64,000 nucleotides of DNA, taken from contig NZ_FQYR01000004.1 in assembly GCF_900141815.1 (NCBI RefSeq), forward strand, positions 659,706 through 723,705, read 5' to 3'. Position numbers and translations under genes: made by a program. Position 1 is the first letter of the stretch. Every line of letters starts with the position of its first letter. The notes under the pieces were generated by a model. It did no database searches and was not told the DNA's origin. It was given only the letters and a program-made list of their open reading frames with translations. Shown here one piece after another: positions 1 through 9,224 of the stretch. Source of the DNA: Rubritalea squalenifaciens DSM 18772 (lineage in GTDB: Bacteria; Verrucomicrobiota; Verrucomicrobiia; Verrucomicrobiales; Akkermansiaceae).

Positions 1-805
1 CGTCTTTGCTTTGCCCTTTAAAGTCAAAGGCGTAAGTACGGTCGTTTCGTTTAACGGTTTGCCATTCACGCATGCCTTGGCGGGCCTTGGCTTCATCTGG
101 CTTGTCTGAATCCTTGGTGAGCTGGAAGTCGATGGAGTAGTCCTCACCATGGGGAACATGATAGGGCTGGGGTAACTGGTCTTTATCCAGCTTAGTGTAT
201 GTGAATCTCTCGGTGTCAGAAAGTGGCAGCAACCAGCGTTTCAAGGCATTGAAGCTGGCATCCGGTGACATCACGCCAGCGATGACTGTCAGGAAAAAGA
301 GCAGGACCACTACCAGTCCCCACTTGTGGTGGCTGGATGCGGGCAGTGCGCGGTCAAGATCGCGCTCGCGCGCTGCTTTGGCGACTTCTTCCATAGCTGC
401 GGCCCTCAGCCGTGGAGACATGGAGGTGGCAGCCTCATTCTGGTCCTGAAGCTCCACCACTCCGAGTAGTCGGTCACCGAGTCGCGGGTAGTGTCTGGCA
501 ATTAATCTGGCGAGCTGGTTTTCCCGGCGGTGCTTGAATACCCAGCGGTTGATCCAGATTGGTGCGAAAATAGCGAAAAGTGAGACGCCGGTGATCAGGA
601 TGATGAGGCGAACGAGGGGGGGAGTGGGCCAGAAGCGGTCCAAACCATAGACGAGAATGTAGGAAAACAAGAGGCCAAATAAGCCTGCCATAGTGGCTTC
701 AAGTATCTTGATTCTCCAGAGCTGTTTACGGAACTGCTCCAACTGAATTCTGAGAGATTCAGGTAGTGGAGCCAAATGTTCGGTTTTGGGTTTCTCTTCT
801 GACAT
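1..805 (-). CDS. DUF4175-like membrane protein, C-terminus cut by window edge
   Basis: The reading frame starts at the ATG complementary to 803-805 and stays open to base 1, so at least 268 residues are visible and the C-terminus is missing. The N-terminus is charged, followed by two adjacent hydrophobic segments (about residues 40-57 and 65-85) and a third near residues 165-185. Between them lies the motif LIARHYPRLGDRLLGVVEL, which resembles the DUF4175-type proteins of Planctomycetes and Verrucomicrobia that often sit beside MoxR/DUF58/BatA genes. The visible part after the third segment is probably extracytoplasmic. The biochemical function is unknown. A good minus-strand promoter lies just upstream. 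The family call is from motif memory, not a search. Confidence 0.75.
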   Translation of the reverse strand, partial: MSEEKPKTEHLAPLPESLRIQLEQFRKQLWRIKILEATMAGLFGLLFSYILVYGLDRFWPTPPLVRLIILITGVSLFAIFAPIWINRWVFKHRRENQLARLIARHYPRLGDRLLGVVELQDQNEAATSMSPRLRAAAMEEVAKAARERDLDRALPASSHHKWGLVVVLLFFLTVIAGVMSPDASFNALKRWLLPLSDTERFTYTKLDKDQLPQPYHVPHGEDYSIDFQLTKDSDKPDEAKARQGMREWQTVKRNDRTYAFDFKGQSKD

Positions 806-843
806 GTCTGGATGGATTAAACTCTCTGGGAGGGGATCTGGGT

Positions 844-873
844 ATAATACTCGTCTACCCCTATGGGTATCAA
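844..873 (-). promoter_or_regulatory. Sigma70-type promoter for the DUF4175-like gene
   Basis: On the minus strand TTGATA (868-873) and TATTAT (844-849) are separated by 18 bp, placing a start near 837 and a leader of about 30 nt before the ATG at 805. A TACCC/GGGTA inverted repeat overlaps the spacer. Confidence 0.5.
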
Positions 874-961
874 GGTATATACGCCTATAGCATGCTATTA
901 ATTGCCTAAAATTCCAAAGAAAATCTAGGGTGGTGCTATAACATCATCGGCACAGTAGTGG

Positions 962-1005
962 CAAATTGTCTAAGAAACTATGAATTTGCTTTATTCGACA
1001 ATTTG
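962..1005. repeat. 9-bp inverted repeat over the 3' end of the AsmA-like gene
   Basis: CAAATTGTC (962-970) and GACAATTTG (997-1005) are exact reverse complements separated by 26 nt. The right arm lies in the last codons of the AsmA-like gene and the left arm downstream of its stop. No T-run follows on either strand, so it is not a typical intrinsic terminator; it may stabilise the 3' end of the mRNA. Confidence 0.4.
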
Positions 1006-3549
1006 AGCCCGTGGCGGTTTTTTGAAAATCGGGTCATTTTTCCCGTCTCTCGGGGGCTCAAATGGCGTAAATCTCCATTTCGGGTCGCTGAGTTTTCCGG
1101 TGCCACGGAACTGTCGCAAACCCTTGACCTGCTTGCCTGACAAGATCGTGCGGAGTGCCTGGAATGGAAGTTCGATGATTTTCATGGGGACCTCGGCCAA
1201 TCCCATGAGTCCGCGGTAGTTCATGCGGATGGTGAGATCGATCAATTCTCTGTTGAGGTCGATCCATCCTTCACCTGTGAAGGTGATATTTGGCGTAGTG
1301 GAGACGAGGTCACGCGTGTAGAAAACGCCATTTTTGACCGTGAAATTGCAAGACGCGTTTTTCGCTCGCTCATGCAGCATCTTTTGCTTGGAAACCGGGG
1401 ACAGGACGCCGTCAATCAGCGTGGAAAGTGGGCCCAGGACAGGGGCTGAAAACATATTGCCGTTGGCCAAGGCAATGTTGCCGTGACCGTTGAGTTTATT
1501 GACGGAGGTGGATTCTCCGGTGAATTTGAAGGCTCCAGTGAGGTGGCCTTGTTTGGTGTTGTTGAGTTCGTATTTTCTCCCCAGTTGGTTCAGTTGCAAT
1601 TTATCCCACTGTAGTCTGCCGCTGTAGTGGCTGGGGTCTCCTTTCTCCCTAGGGAGAGCCACGTGGACATAGCCGCTCACCGGGCCGCTGAAGGTTCTAG
1701 CGCTCAGGTTATTCACTTCGACGAGATTCGGGCTGATAATGACTTTAGCCTTTAGTCCACGGAGGTTGAGATCACGCTTGAGGAAGTTGTAGTCTGTAGT
1801 GCTATTAGCGACAACATTCAGACTGAGTTTGGTGTCCTGAGAGCCTTTGACGGTGCCGATTCTCCCACCACCTGTGATGGTGGGAGGGGAATGGAAGCGG
1901 TAACTTTCCACATGATCTGCAGCTGGTGTGTTGAAAAGACGAATCACAGGGGATGGCCAAGAGGTGGCTTTAATCTCGTCGATATCCACGTATTTCTCAT
2001 TCCGGTCGAAATGGATTTTGGCGACCTCTACTGTTCCTGTGGCCGATCCGCCAAATTGTTTACGTAGTTCGTAATCCCTGAAATCAAGGATGGCCCGGAT
2101 ATTGAAGAAGTCACTTGAGGCGCGGTTCAGGTTGTAGTCGCTGGATAAGCTGTCCAAGGCGACGCCATTGTAGGTGATGTTTGTAAAGGACCCGTGGCCG
2201 GTGGACTCCCAGTCTCGTGGGTCATTTCTATTGATGGATCCTGTGGCGGTTACTCTGATCTTGGACTCTTCGGTGAATTCGATACGAGAGAGGATTCTCT
2301 TTAGGTTCTCGTTTTTCAGGAAGGGGAAGAAGGTGCGGGCCTTGAGGCTGGAGACAGCGTCAAACTTCGTCAGGTCGTCTTTGATGAGGATGCGTCCTGT
2401 GATGGTGCCTTCCGGATGGTCAATCTCCAGTTTGTCGAGGTAGACATCACCATTGTTCCAAGAGAAATCAGATTCCATCTGGTTGATCAGCGTACCTCTG
2501 TAATTAAATTCCCGGAGTACAGCGTGGCCGATCATTTTCAAATTCAGCTTCTCATTTTTGTTGGCAGGTAGTTTGAAGCTGCCGTTGGCCTGAATGTAAT
2601 TCCCTCCAGTGATAAGTAAGCTGCTCGCGACTTCATAATTGAAGCATTGTCTGGCGAAGTTCTGGAAATGAATGCTGCTGTTCACTTTGAATCTTCCTTC
2701 TTTATGAATCAGGTCAAAGTCTGCAGTCGTGCTGAAGTCGTCATCCTGGTTGATAAAGGCCAGCTTGTCGAAGGTGATCAGGTCATTCTTGTAGTCCCCC
2801 TCAATGTCTACTTGTTCCATTTGGTAGGACTTATAGGAGAGGTCGCTGGAGCGTACTTTGAAAGCCAGCTCCATATTTTCAGGGGCTGATAAATTGCCTT
2901 GTAAGAAGAGATTGATATCTGGAGGGGAGCCCTCATCCCAGGTCCAGTTAGAGAGGTGGTCAAGAAAGGCTTGGTATTTTTCAGCCCTTAGTCTGGATGC
3001 TTCAGCGTCTGGCTCTTCAGCTTCTGCGGCCAGGTCTCTCCAAATATTGCATGCCAGTTTGATGTGGATGCCTCGAAAAGTTGCGGAGAGGTCACTCGTG
3101 TTGATGGCGTCCTTGTCCGGAAGGTTGATGGTGCCTGAGGCGTTATGGAGTACCAGACGCGGACTATTTGGATCGGTAGGGTTTACCGGCAGATCGAGAA
3201 AAGCGTCGATCAGTGAGATCCGTTCGATTTTTAACGTCCCTCTCATCAATTTGGTCTTATCGACGGAGATGACGATATTGGGGAGTTTTGCTACAGGAGT
3301 GAGCTTCTTCTTGGTTTTGTAAATGGTGACATTGTCAGCGGTCAGACCCTTGGTGATGTCGTAACGTAAGCTGTCAAAATCCGTGTAGATCCCGAAATCC
3401 TCCAGTTCTTTGGAGATACGGTCCCTAGCAGTATCATTGAGGCCGACCTCATTGAGATAGACAGCACCACCAACCAGCGCAGCACAGCCCAGCACCATGA
3501 GGAGGGTGAGTAGCATGCGTAGCCTGATGATGAGGCGTCTGAATGACAT
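991..3549 (-). CDS. AsmA-like family protein, membrane-anchored
   Basis: The 852-residue protein starts with one N-terminal membrane anchor (about residues 10-32) followed by a long, mostly beta-stranded extracytoplasmic region. The C-terminal part (about residues 700-835) has the AsmA signature layout: a repeated beta scaffold with GHGNIALANGNM, then FTGEGWIDL and a final FRGTGKLSDPKWRFTPFEPP. AsmA/TamB-like proteins bridge the periplasm and are implicated in phospholipid or outer-membrane protein transport; the role here is inferred from the family. The start codon is followed by a basic stretch (MSFRRLIIRLR), typical of an inside-positive anchor. The gene lies downstream of the yqjDEK-like trio on the same strand, with a 96-bp gap. 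Confidence 0.8.
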   Translation of the reverse strand: MSFRRLIIRLRMLLTLLMVLGCAALVGGAVYLNEVGLNDTARDRISKELEDFGIYTDFDSLRYDITKGLTADNVTIYKTKKKLTPVAKLPNIVISVDKTKLMRGTLKIERISLIDAFLDLPVNPTDPNSPRLVLHNASGTINLPDKDAINTSDLSATFRGIHIKLACNIWRDLAAEAEEPDAEASRLRAEKYQAFLDHLSNWTWDEGSPPDINLFLQGNLSAPENMELAFKVRSSDLSYKSYQMEQVDIEGDYKNDLITFDKLAFINQDDDFSTTADFDLIHKEGRFKVNSSIHFQNFARQCFNYEVASSLLITGGNYIQANGSFKLPANKNEKLNLKMIGHAVLREFNYRGTLINQMESDFSWNNGDVYLDKLEIDHPEGTITGRILIKDDLTKFDAVSSLKARTFFPFLKNENLKRILSRIEFTEESKIRVTATGSINRNDPRDWESTGHGSFTNITYNGVALDSLSSDYNLNRASSDFFNIRAILDFRDYELRKQFGGSATGTVEVAKIHFDRNEKYVDIDEIKATSWPSPVIRLFNTPAADHVESYRFHSPPTITGGGRIGTVKGSQDTKLSLNVVANSTTDYNFLKRDLNLRGLKAKVIISPNLVEVNNLSARTFSGPVSGYVHVALPREKGDPSHYSGRLQWDKLQLNQLGRKYELNNTKQGHLTGAFKFTGESTSVNKLNGHGNIALANGNMFSAPVLGPLSTLIDGVLSPVSKQKMLHERAKNASCNFTVKNGVFYTRDLVSTTPNITFTGEGWIDLNRELIDLTIRMNYRGLMGLAEVPMKIIELPFQALRTILSGKQVKGLRQFRGTGKLSDPKWRFTPFEPPRDGKNDPIFKKPPRAQIVE

Positions 3550-3645
3550 TCGGATAAAAAATAAGGAAGCTGAGACTGAATCTATCCTCTATCTGACAGC
3601 AGGGAAAGAGGAGTTAGGAAGAAGTCAGGGGGAGGCTTGTTCCCC

Positions 3646-4092
3646 CTAGTAATGTTCTACCTGGCCAGCTTGCTGGTAGTCATAGCCGCGTCGTCCGATG
3701 GGTAGCCCGGTTTTGGCTTGGAGCTTCGCCATAGAGTATTGCCTAAGGGCATTGACGAGATACTTTTTGATGAATGGGCGCGAGAGTGCGATCAAGAGAG
3801 TGAGAAAGATAGATTTCTTTTTCTTGTTCTCCTGCTTGCGTTTGGACCGGCGTCTGCCTAGGAAGGCCATCACCGTGCCGGAGGCCAAGGCGCCTATGAG
3901 CCACTTGGTCGACTTTTCCTGGATGGATTGCTTGATCTTTTTAGGAACATTAAGCTTTTCCTTGAGGGCGGATTTACGGGAGGTAATCTGGTCGTTAAGG
4001 AGAAGTTTGGCACCTGTGATGGAATTGCGGTGCTCCTCCATCTGCTGAACTAGCGCTAGCTTTCGCTGTTCGATTTCATTTCCTGCAGCCAT
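3646..4092 (-). CDS. YqjK-like small envelope protein
   Basis: The 148-residue basic protein has an N-terminal coiled-coil-like segment (IEQRKLALVQQMEEHRNSI) and two short hydrophobic stretches near residues 64-78 and 92-110, the second flanked by lysines. Sequence similarity to known families is weak, but it follows YqjD- and YqjE-type genes and its N-terminus resembles E. coli YqjK, so this is probably the third member of the same cluster. Its first 37 bp overlap the end of the upstream holin-family gene, pointing to translational coupling. The function of the cluster is unknown; in enterobacteria it is associated with stationary phase and membranes. Confidence 0.65.
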   Translation of the reverse strand: MAAGNEIEQRKLALVQQMEEHRNSITGAKLLLNDQITSRKSALKEKLNVPKKIKQSIQEKSTKWLIGALASGTVMAFLGRRRSKRKQENKKKKSIFLTLLIALSRPFIKKYLVNALRQYSMAKLQAKTGLPIGRRGYDYQQAGQVEHY

Positions 4093-4505
4093 AATTTATC
4101 TTTTTCTATTTCAGCTTTGGTGAGGGTAAAGAATTCTTGGTTGGTCTTTCGCTTCAGTTTGTCCAGGCAAATGAAGGCCACAAGAGCATGGATGATCAAA
4201 AGAGCCAAGGCCACCAATGGCCATGTACCGATGTATTTTTCAGCCTGAGGAACTTTCCCTTCCAGATAATGGCTGCCAGCCCCAATCACTGTCGCTAACA
4301 GAAGCAAGTAGGCGATGAAGCCAAAGAAGGCGCCTATGGCTCCAATGGTGGCTTTCCTGACACCATATTGTGCAGCTTCTTTTGCCTCAAGCGAGGCAAG
4401 CTCAGCTTTGACCTTGAGGTAATCAACCCCAGAGTCTTTCAAAAACATGACGGTGTCTTTGATGCTGATAGTATCTTGCTTGTTTTGGGTTTCTGGCTCT
4501 TGCAT
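4056..4505 (-). CDS. Phage-holin superfamily III (YqjE-like) membrane protein
   Basis: The protein has a charged N-terminal helix, two hydrophobic segments (about residues 55-80 and 96-118 of the version given here) and a charged C-terminal helix. This is the layout of the Phage_holin_3_6 / YqjE family, which despite the name are usually cellular inner-membrane proteins. I prefer the ATG at 4505 over an in-frame ATG at 4529 because the upstream one lies within the terminator hairpin at 4531-4564. It sits between a DUF883 (YqjD-like) gene and a YqjK-like gene, the same order as E. coli yqjD-yqjE-yqjK. Confidence 0.75.
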   Translation of the reverse strand: MQEPETQNKQDTISIKDTVMFLKDSGVDYLKVKAELASLEAKEAAQYGVRKATIGAIGAFFGFIAYLLLLATVIGAGSHYLEGKVPQAEKYIGTWPLVALALLIIHALVAFICLDKLKRKTNQEFFTLTKAEIEKDKLWLQEMKSNSES

Positions 4506-4530
4506 GGGTACGATTGGGGTGGTTAGCAAA

Positions 4531-4564
4531 AACCGGCTCAGCCCGGTAACAGGGGAGCCGGCTT
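4531..4564 (-). terminator. Intrinsic terminator/attenuator between the yqjD-like and yqjE-like genes
   Basis: On the minus strand AAGCCGGCTC and GAGCCGGTT form a strong stem followed immediately by a T-run (GGTTTTTGC). It would end most transcripts of the DUF883 gene and allow only partial read-through into the yqjE/yqjK-like genes. Confidence 0.7.
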
Positions 4565-4604
4565 GAAAGTATTATTCGCCTGAATCTAATGCATCAAGCA
4601 TTTA

Positions 4605-5012
4605 CTAGCGGCGAGAGATCAGGCCGATCACGATGCCGAGACCGAATGCTCCGAGTACACACTTGGTAGGGTGTGCACGGACGTAGTCTTCAGCAGCGGT
4701 GTGAACTTCTTTGGCTTTGTCTTTGCTCTGGATGAACTTCTCGTTAGCCGCTTCTTTTACGTGTGTAGCTTTAGCTACGGCTGTCTCTTTGATGGCACTT
4801 GCCTTCTCACCTGCGTAGGAGCGGAACTGCTGAGCCTTCTCAGTAGCGGCTGACTTCAGCTGCTTGGCCTTGCTGCTTGCTTCACTAGCTACCTCACGAG
4901 CTTTGTCTGAAGCTGCGTGACGCAAGTCTGCGGCAGCCTGACCTACTGTAGGGGCAGGGGTTTGGGGCGTAGTATTATCAAGAGCTTCTGGGTTTGGTGT
5001 AGCGTAATCCAT
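4605..5012 (-). CDS. DUF883 (ElaB/YqjD-like) ribosome/membrane-associated protein
   Basis: The 135-residue protein is largely one long amphipathic helix rich in Ala, Lys and Glu (about residues 25-105), ending in the typical DUF883 C-terminus: YVRAHPTKCVLGAFGLGIVI followed by GLISRR, a glycine-zipper membrane anchor with a double-Arg tail. E. coli YqjD and ElaB anchor 100S ribosomes to the inner membrane in stationary phase; the same role is inferred here only from the family. It is the first gene of a three-gene cluster matching yqjD-yqjE-yqjK. There is no clear Shine-Dalgarno before the ATG. Confidence 0.85.
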   Translation of the reverse strand: MDYATPNPEALDNTTPQTPAPTVGQAAADLRHAASDKAREVASEASSKAKQLKSAATEKAQQFRSYAGEKASAIKETAVAKATHVKEAANEKFIQSKDKAKEVHTAAEDYVRAHPTKCVLGAFGLGIVIGLISRR

Positions 5013-5186
5013 TCTATTATTTGATTTCGTTTGTTAGACGGATAGAAGCGTTCAAACCTTTTCTTGGGGACAAAGGCTCGGACACATATCTAAAAGGGTA
5101 AAACTTCTACCCGCGGTTACCATTACATAATCTTAGCAAAGTATCAAGAAAGCGTTGATATATCTCAAAATTTCTTTTGTTACGCA

Positions 5187-7151
5187 CTAACCCAGAGTTG
5201 CTTCTAGTTTCTCGATTTCGTCACTTAACTCAGACCAGCGGCTGTAGGCTTTCTCAAGTTTATTACTGAGGTTTTGATAAGCGGCCGATGCCTCCTGCAT
5301 TTTTGCCGAATCCGAGGCGACATCTGGTTTCGACATGTGCTCGGTTAGGGTTGCCTGAGCTGCTTCGATTTCACCGATGGATCCTTCCAGTTTTTCAAAT
5401 TCCTCTTGGAGGGGTTTGAGGACTTTATTGCGTTTTTGGCGAATTTCAGCTTCAAGCCTGCGCTGTTCTTTACGGGAGACCTTAGAGCCAGAGTCGGCAG
5501 TGGTGCTGTTAGTAGCGCCAGCTTGCGCTTTAGCCGCATTTTTCTCTTCCTCTTTCTTTTCCAGATAATAGGAAACATTCCCGTGATAGAGTGTGGGATG
5601 CTCTCCTGGTCTAAATTCCAGAGTTTTGGTGACAATGGGGTCTAGGAAGGAGCGGTTGTGAGAAACGATCAGGTAAGAGCCTGGGTAGTCGTTTAAGGCG
5701 TTCTGGAGAACCTCCTGGGATTGGACGTCCAGGTGGTTTGTAGGCTCATCGAGAATCAGGAAGTTGGCGGGCTGGACCAGCATGCGGACAAGGGCCACAC
5801 GTGAACGCTCACCTCCAGAGAGGACACCGATTTTCTTGAAGACATCATCTCCGCGGAAGAGGAAGCAGCCAAGAATGTTTCTAACGACAGGAGCGTTCTC
5901 GCGGGAGGCTGCCTCAGTGCAGATGTCGAGCACAGTCTTGTCCGGATCCAGTTCGTCTGCGTGGTTCTGGGAGAAGAAGGAGATGGCGCTCTTGGGGCCC
6001 AAGGTATAGACGCCAGAGTCCGGTTCTTCCTGTCCGGTGATCAAGCGGCAGAATGTTGATTTGCCTGCACCGTTAGGGCCTACGATGGCTAGGCGCTCAC
6101 CTTTTTCCACTTCGAAGCTGAAGTCGGAGAAGATGGTGTTTTCCCCGTAACACTTGGTGGCCTTCTCCAGCTTGGCCACGGATTGGGTGGAGGCGGGAGG
6201 AGCAGGGAAGGTGAAGCTCATGACGGCATCGTCCTGTTCAATCTCGATGAGCTCCATTTTTTCCAGTTGCTTCAGGCGTGACTGGGCTTGGGAGGCCTTT
6301 GAGGCTTTGGCGCGGAAGCGGTCGATGAACTGCTTGGTTTTCTCGATTTCGCGCTGCTGGGATTCGTACTGTTTGATAAGAATCTCTTTACGGAGTTTGG
6401 ATTCCTTGAGGTAAAAGGAGTAATTGCCGGCGTATTCCTCTGCACGGCCGTGAGAGAAAGCGATGGTGCGGGTGGTCAGGGCATCGAGCAGGGCGAGGTC
6501 GTGGGAAATGATGATGATCGCGCCTGGATAGTTGAAAAGGTATTGCTCCATCCAGGTCTGGGAGTCGATGTCCAGGTGGTTGGTAGGCTCATCGAGAAGG
6601 AGAACTTCGGGCTCCTGCAGGAAGAGTTTGGCCATGGCGATACGCATCTGCCATCCGCCCGAGAATTCCGAGCAGTCCCGCTGGAAATCACTGCGCTTGA
6701 AGCCAAGACCAGTCAGGACGGACTCGATGCGTGGCTTCATGGTGGCCGGGTTGAAGTGCTCAAGTTTCAGCTCCAGGTCTCCGATACGGTGGAGGAGCTC
6801 CATGTATTCCTCTGTGGAGCTGTCGAGTGTGGGTAGGCGCTCGGAGAGGCGATCGATATCTTCCTGAATACGCTTGGCTTCGCCAAAGGCGGATTCTGTT
6901 TCTTCCCAGAGAGTGACGCCTGAAATATGGATGCCTTCCTGGGGAAGGTAGCCGATCTGGCATGAGCGCGGTTTGGTAATCTCGCCCGCATTCGCGTCGA
7001 TGACCCCACCAATGCACTTCATGAGCGTGGACTTACCCGCTCCGTTGTGGCCCGCGAAGGAAATACGTTCCTTGGCGGCTACGGTGAAAGAGAGGTCGTT
7101 GAAGAGAACCCGAGCGCCAAATTCGACGCGCAATTTTTTGATCGCTAGCAC
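5187..7151 (-). CDS. ABC-F family ATPase, YheS-type
   Basis: The 654-residue protein has two ABC domains and no membrane segments. The first has Walker A GHNGAGKST, signature FSGGW and Walker B LLLDEPTNHLD; the second has GPNGAGKST, LSGGERSRVAL and LILDEPTNHLD. The domains are joined by the charged P-site tRNA interaction motif linker (RFRAKASKASQAQSRLKQLEKM), and a C-terminal coiled coil of about 85 residues follows. This layout and the C-terminal coil best match YheS among ABC-F proteins. Such proteins bind the ribosomal E site and resolve stalled translation or protect against antibiotics; the exact substrate cannot be told from sequence. It stands alone upstream of no obvious partner. Confidence 0.9.
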   Translation of the reverse strand: MLAIKKLRVEFGARVLFNDLSFTVAAKERISFAGHNGAGKSTLMKCIGGVIDANAGEITKPRSCQIGYLPQEGIHISGVTLWEETESAFGEAKRIQEDIDRLSERLPTLDSSTEEYMELLHRIGDLELKLEHFNPATMKPRIESVLTGLGFKRSDFQRDCSEFSGGWQMRIAMAKLFLQEPEVLLLDEPTNHLDIDSQTWMEQYLFNYPGAIIIISHDLALLDALTTRTIAFSHGRAEEYAGNYSFYLKESKLRKEILIKQYESQQREIEKTKQFIDRFRAKASKASQAQSRLKQLEKMELIEIEQDDAVMSFTFPAPPASTQSVAKLEKATKCYGENTIFSDFSFEVEKGERLAIVGPNGAGKSTFCRLITGQEEPDSGVYTLGPKSAISFFSQNHADELDPDKTVLDICTEAASRENAPVVRNILGCFLFRGDDVFKKIGVLSGGERSRVALVRMLVQPANFLILDEPTNHLDVQSQEVLQNALNDYPGSYLIVSHNRSFLDPIVTKTLEFRPGEHPTLYHGNVSYYLEKKEEEKNAAKAQAGATNSTTADSGSKVSRKEQRRLEAEIRQKRNKVLKPLQEEFEKLEGSIGEIEAAQATLTEHMSKPDVASDSAKMQEASAAYQNLSNKLEKAYSRWSELSDEIEKLEATLG

Positions 7152-7202
7152 GCTGAGGGTGGTAGCGGATTTTTTGCGTCAATCAATCCAGAACGCGCAG
7201 AT

Positions 7203-9056
7203 TTATTCGGTGACGCCTTCTATGAGAGCTTCATTTTGCTTGGTGAGTTTACGCCAGGCCATCAGGGCTTCGGCAATCATCCAGATCTCCAGAATGATGG
7301 TGGTAAGGCCGATGCTTACGAGTAACCAACGTCCATTTTCGATCCAGCTGGTTTCAGAGCCGATGGAGGCTACAAAGATTTGGTAAAGCATGGCCCATGC
7401 GGGAAGTGCGAGCATGAATACAGCGGGGATCATCACGAACCAGGTGGAAAGGCCGCGGTTGCGCATCCAGAAGAGGATGACGAGGAAGGCCAATCCGCCT
7501 AGCAGCTGATTGACGGCGCCAAAAAGGGGCCAGAGGATGAGACCTCCCGTACCATAGGCTGCACCAGGCTTGCCGGGGAGGGCGGCCATGCCGAAGGCGA
7601 CAATGATCGCGAAGATCGTGGCTCCGTGTTTGTTTTTGAGAATGGAGAGTGGATTCTTGGGGGCGCTTGCGGTGCTTTCTTTTTTGGAGTCGAAGCAGGT
7701 GGCCAGTTCTTGAACGACGTAGCGCTGGAGGCGGCAAGCCGTATCTAGTGTAGTTGCCGCAAAGGAGGCGACAAAGACTCCCATCAGAGCTTTGGCAAAG
7801 TTGGAGGAGATTCCCATGGCTGTGAGGAAGTTGCTGGAGCCTTCCACGAAAGCTCCTACTTTGGCCCCGAGGCCGCTGGAGGTAGACCATGTCATGTATT
7901 TGGAGTTCCAAGCATCTAACCCGAGGAGGGGGGTGCCATTTTCTTGGTGAACCCCGAGTCCGAGACCGGCCACACAGGCTAAAATGACCAGTACCGCAAG
8001 AAAGCCTTCGGTAAGCATGGAGCCGTAGCCTACGAATTGAGCATCAGTCTCGCAACGCAGTTGCTTGGAGGAGGTGCCTGAGGAGACCAAACAGTGGAAA
8101 CCTGAGATCGCGCCACAGGCAATGGTGATGAATAGGAAGGGGAAAATGAGAGGAAGCTGCTTGAGGCTGACATTTTCCTCAATGGCTGGAGCGGCGATTT
8201 CCAGAGGAGGACGTACGCCATCGACGGGAGCTCCACCCCAGAGGCCTGCCACGAGTAGTCCGATCACCACGAGTGCGAGCGCAGAGATGAGCTGCAGGGA
8301 ATTGATGTAGTCACGTGGCTGGAGCAAGGTCCAGACGGGAAGAACCGAGGCCACATAGGAATAGATCAGCAGGAGTGAGCACCAGGTGAGTGGTGACCAT
8401 TTTTCTCCCATATGATGGTTCCAATCGTGAAGGACGCCAACGTCTCCATAGGCAACAGAGAGGTACATGATGGCTAGCGCAATGAGGGAAGGGATGAGAA
8501 TATTGGCTCCTTTTCTGTGTACAAATAAGCCTATAATAATAGCCAGTGGAATCTGGATCAGGCAGGGTATGATGGCTGCTTCATATTGCTTGAAGACAGA
8601 GGCAATCACGAGTCCGAAGATGGCCAAGACGATTGTCAGGGCGAGGAAGAGGATCAGCAGGAATAGGAAGCGCACTCTGGGGTTGATCACGCTACCGGCG
8701 ATATCTCCTACCGTCTTCCCTTTGTTTCTCATGGAAACGACCAGAGCACCGAAATCATGCACGGCTCCAATGAAGATAGAGCCGAAGAGGACCCAGAGCA
8801 GGGCGGGGACCCAGCCCCAGATGACCGCCAAGGCGGGGCCTACGATGGGGCCTGTGCCTGCGATCGAAGTAAAGTGGTGGCCAAAGACAATGCCTTTCTT
8901 TGTGGGGACGTAGTCATTGCCGTCCTCCAGCTCGATCGATGGTGGCTTGGTGTTGGGGTCTAGCTTGAATATTTTCTGACCCAGCCACTTGCCATAGGTA
9001 TTGTAGGCAATGAGGTAGAGGATCATGGAACCCAGTGCGATTAGCAGTGTTGTCAT
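7203..9056 (-). CDS. cstA: CstA family carbon-starvation transporter
   Basis: The protein has about 16 predicted hydrophobic segments and the conserved CstA N-terminal core (GHHFTSIAGTGPIVGPALAV), followed by the CstA C-terminal domain with the HCLVSSGTSSKQL stretch. E. coli CstA and its paralogue YjiY (BtsT) import peptides or pyruvate under carbon limitation; the substrate here is not determined. The frame is open to 9119, but the second in-frame ATG (9056) gives a start directly before the first membrane helix (MTTLLIALGSMILYL), the family's usual start, so I use it. The upstream region carries two TGTCGYGACA palindromes that could be operators. Confidence 0.88.
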   Translation of the reverse strand: MTTLLIALGSMILYLIAYNTYGKWLGQKIFKLDPNTKPPSIELEDGNDYVPTKKGIVFGHHFTSIAGTGPIVGPALAVIWGWVPALLWVLFGSIFIGAVHDFGALVVSMRNKGKTVGDIAGSVINPRVRFLFLLILFLALTIVLAIFGLVIASVFKQYEAAIIPCLIQIPLAIIIGLFVHRKGANILIPSLIALAIMYLSVAYGDVGVLHDWNHHMGEKWSPLTWCSLLLIYSYVASVLPVWTLLQPRDYINSLQLISALALVVIGLLVAGLWGGAPVDGVRPPLEIAAPAIEENVSLKQLPLIFPFLFITIACGAISGFHCLVSSGTSSKQLRCETDAQFVGYGSMLTEGFLAVLVILACVAGLGLGVHQENGTPLLGLDAWNSKYMTWSTSSGLGAKVGAFVEGSSNFLTAMGISSNFAKALMGVFVASFAATTLDTACRLQRYVVQELATCFDSKKESTASAPKNPLSILKNKHGATIFAIIVAFGMAALPGKPGAAYGTGGLILWPLFGAVNQLLGGLAFLVILFWMRNRGLSTWFVMIPAVFMLALPAWAMLYQIFVASIGSETSWIENGRWLLVSIGLTTIILEIWMIAEALMAWRKLTKQNEALIEGVTE

Positions 9057-9108
9057 GAGGCGGTGAATGGTTTGCGGTAGAGCGGACGAATGATGCTTCT
9101 CTGTTCTG

Positions 9109-9118
9109 TGTCGTGACA
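9109..9118. promoter_or_regulatory. Palindromic site TGTCGTGACA upstream of cstA
   Basis: TGTCGTGACA is a one-mismatch palindrome 53 bp upstream of the chosen cstA start. It closely matches the exact palindrome TGTCGCGACA at 9225-9234. Two nearly identical palindromes in one upstream region suggest operator sites; the regulator is unknown. Confidence 0.35.
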
Positions 9119-9224
9119 AGGGGGAAATGTAGTCATTCTTTGTAAAAAACTGGTGCTGAAAACTTTTTTTACATTTTTTAGTAGAAAAGTATTGACGGAT
9201 CCGATTCTGAGGTTATTCTCTGCG

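Noticed and set aside
9191..9216. Plus-strand TTGACG...TATTCT promoter-like pair upstream of cstA
   Set aside because: No plus-strand gene follows before 9867, and the spacing is marginal; probably chance.
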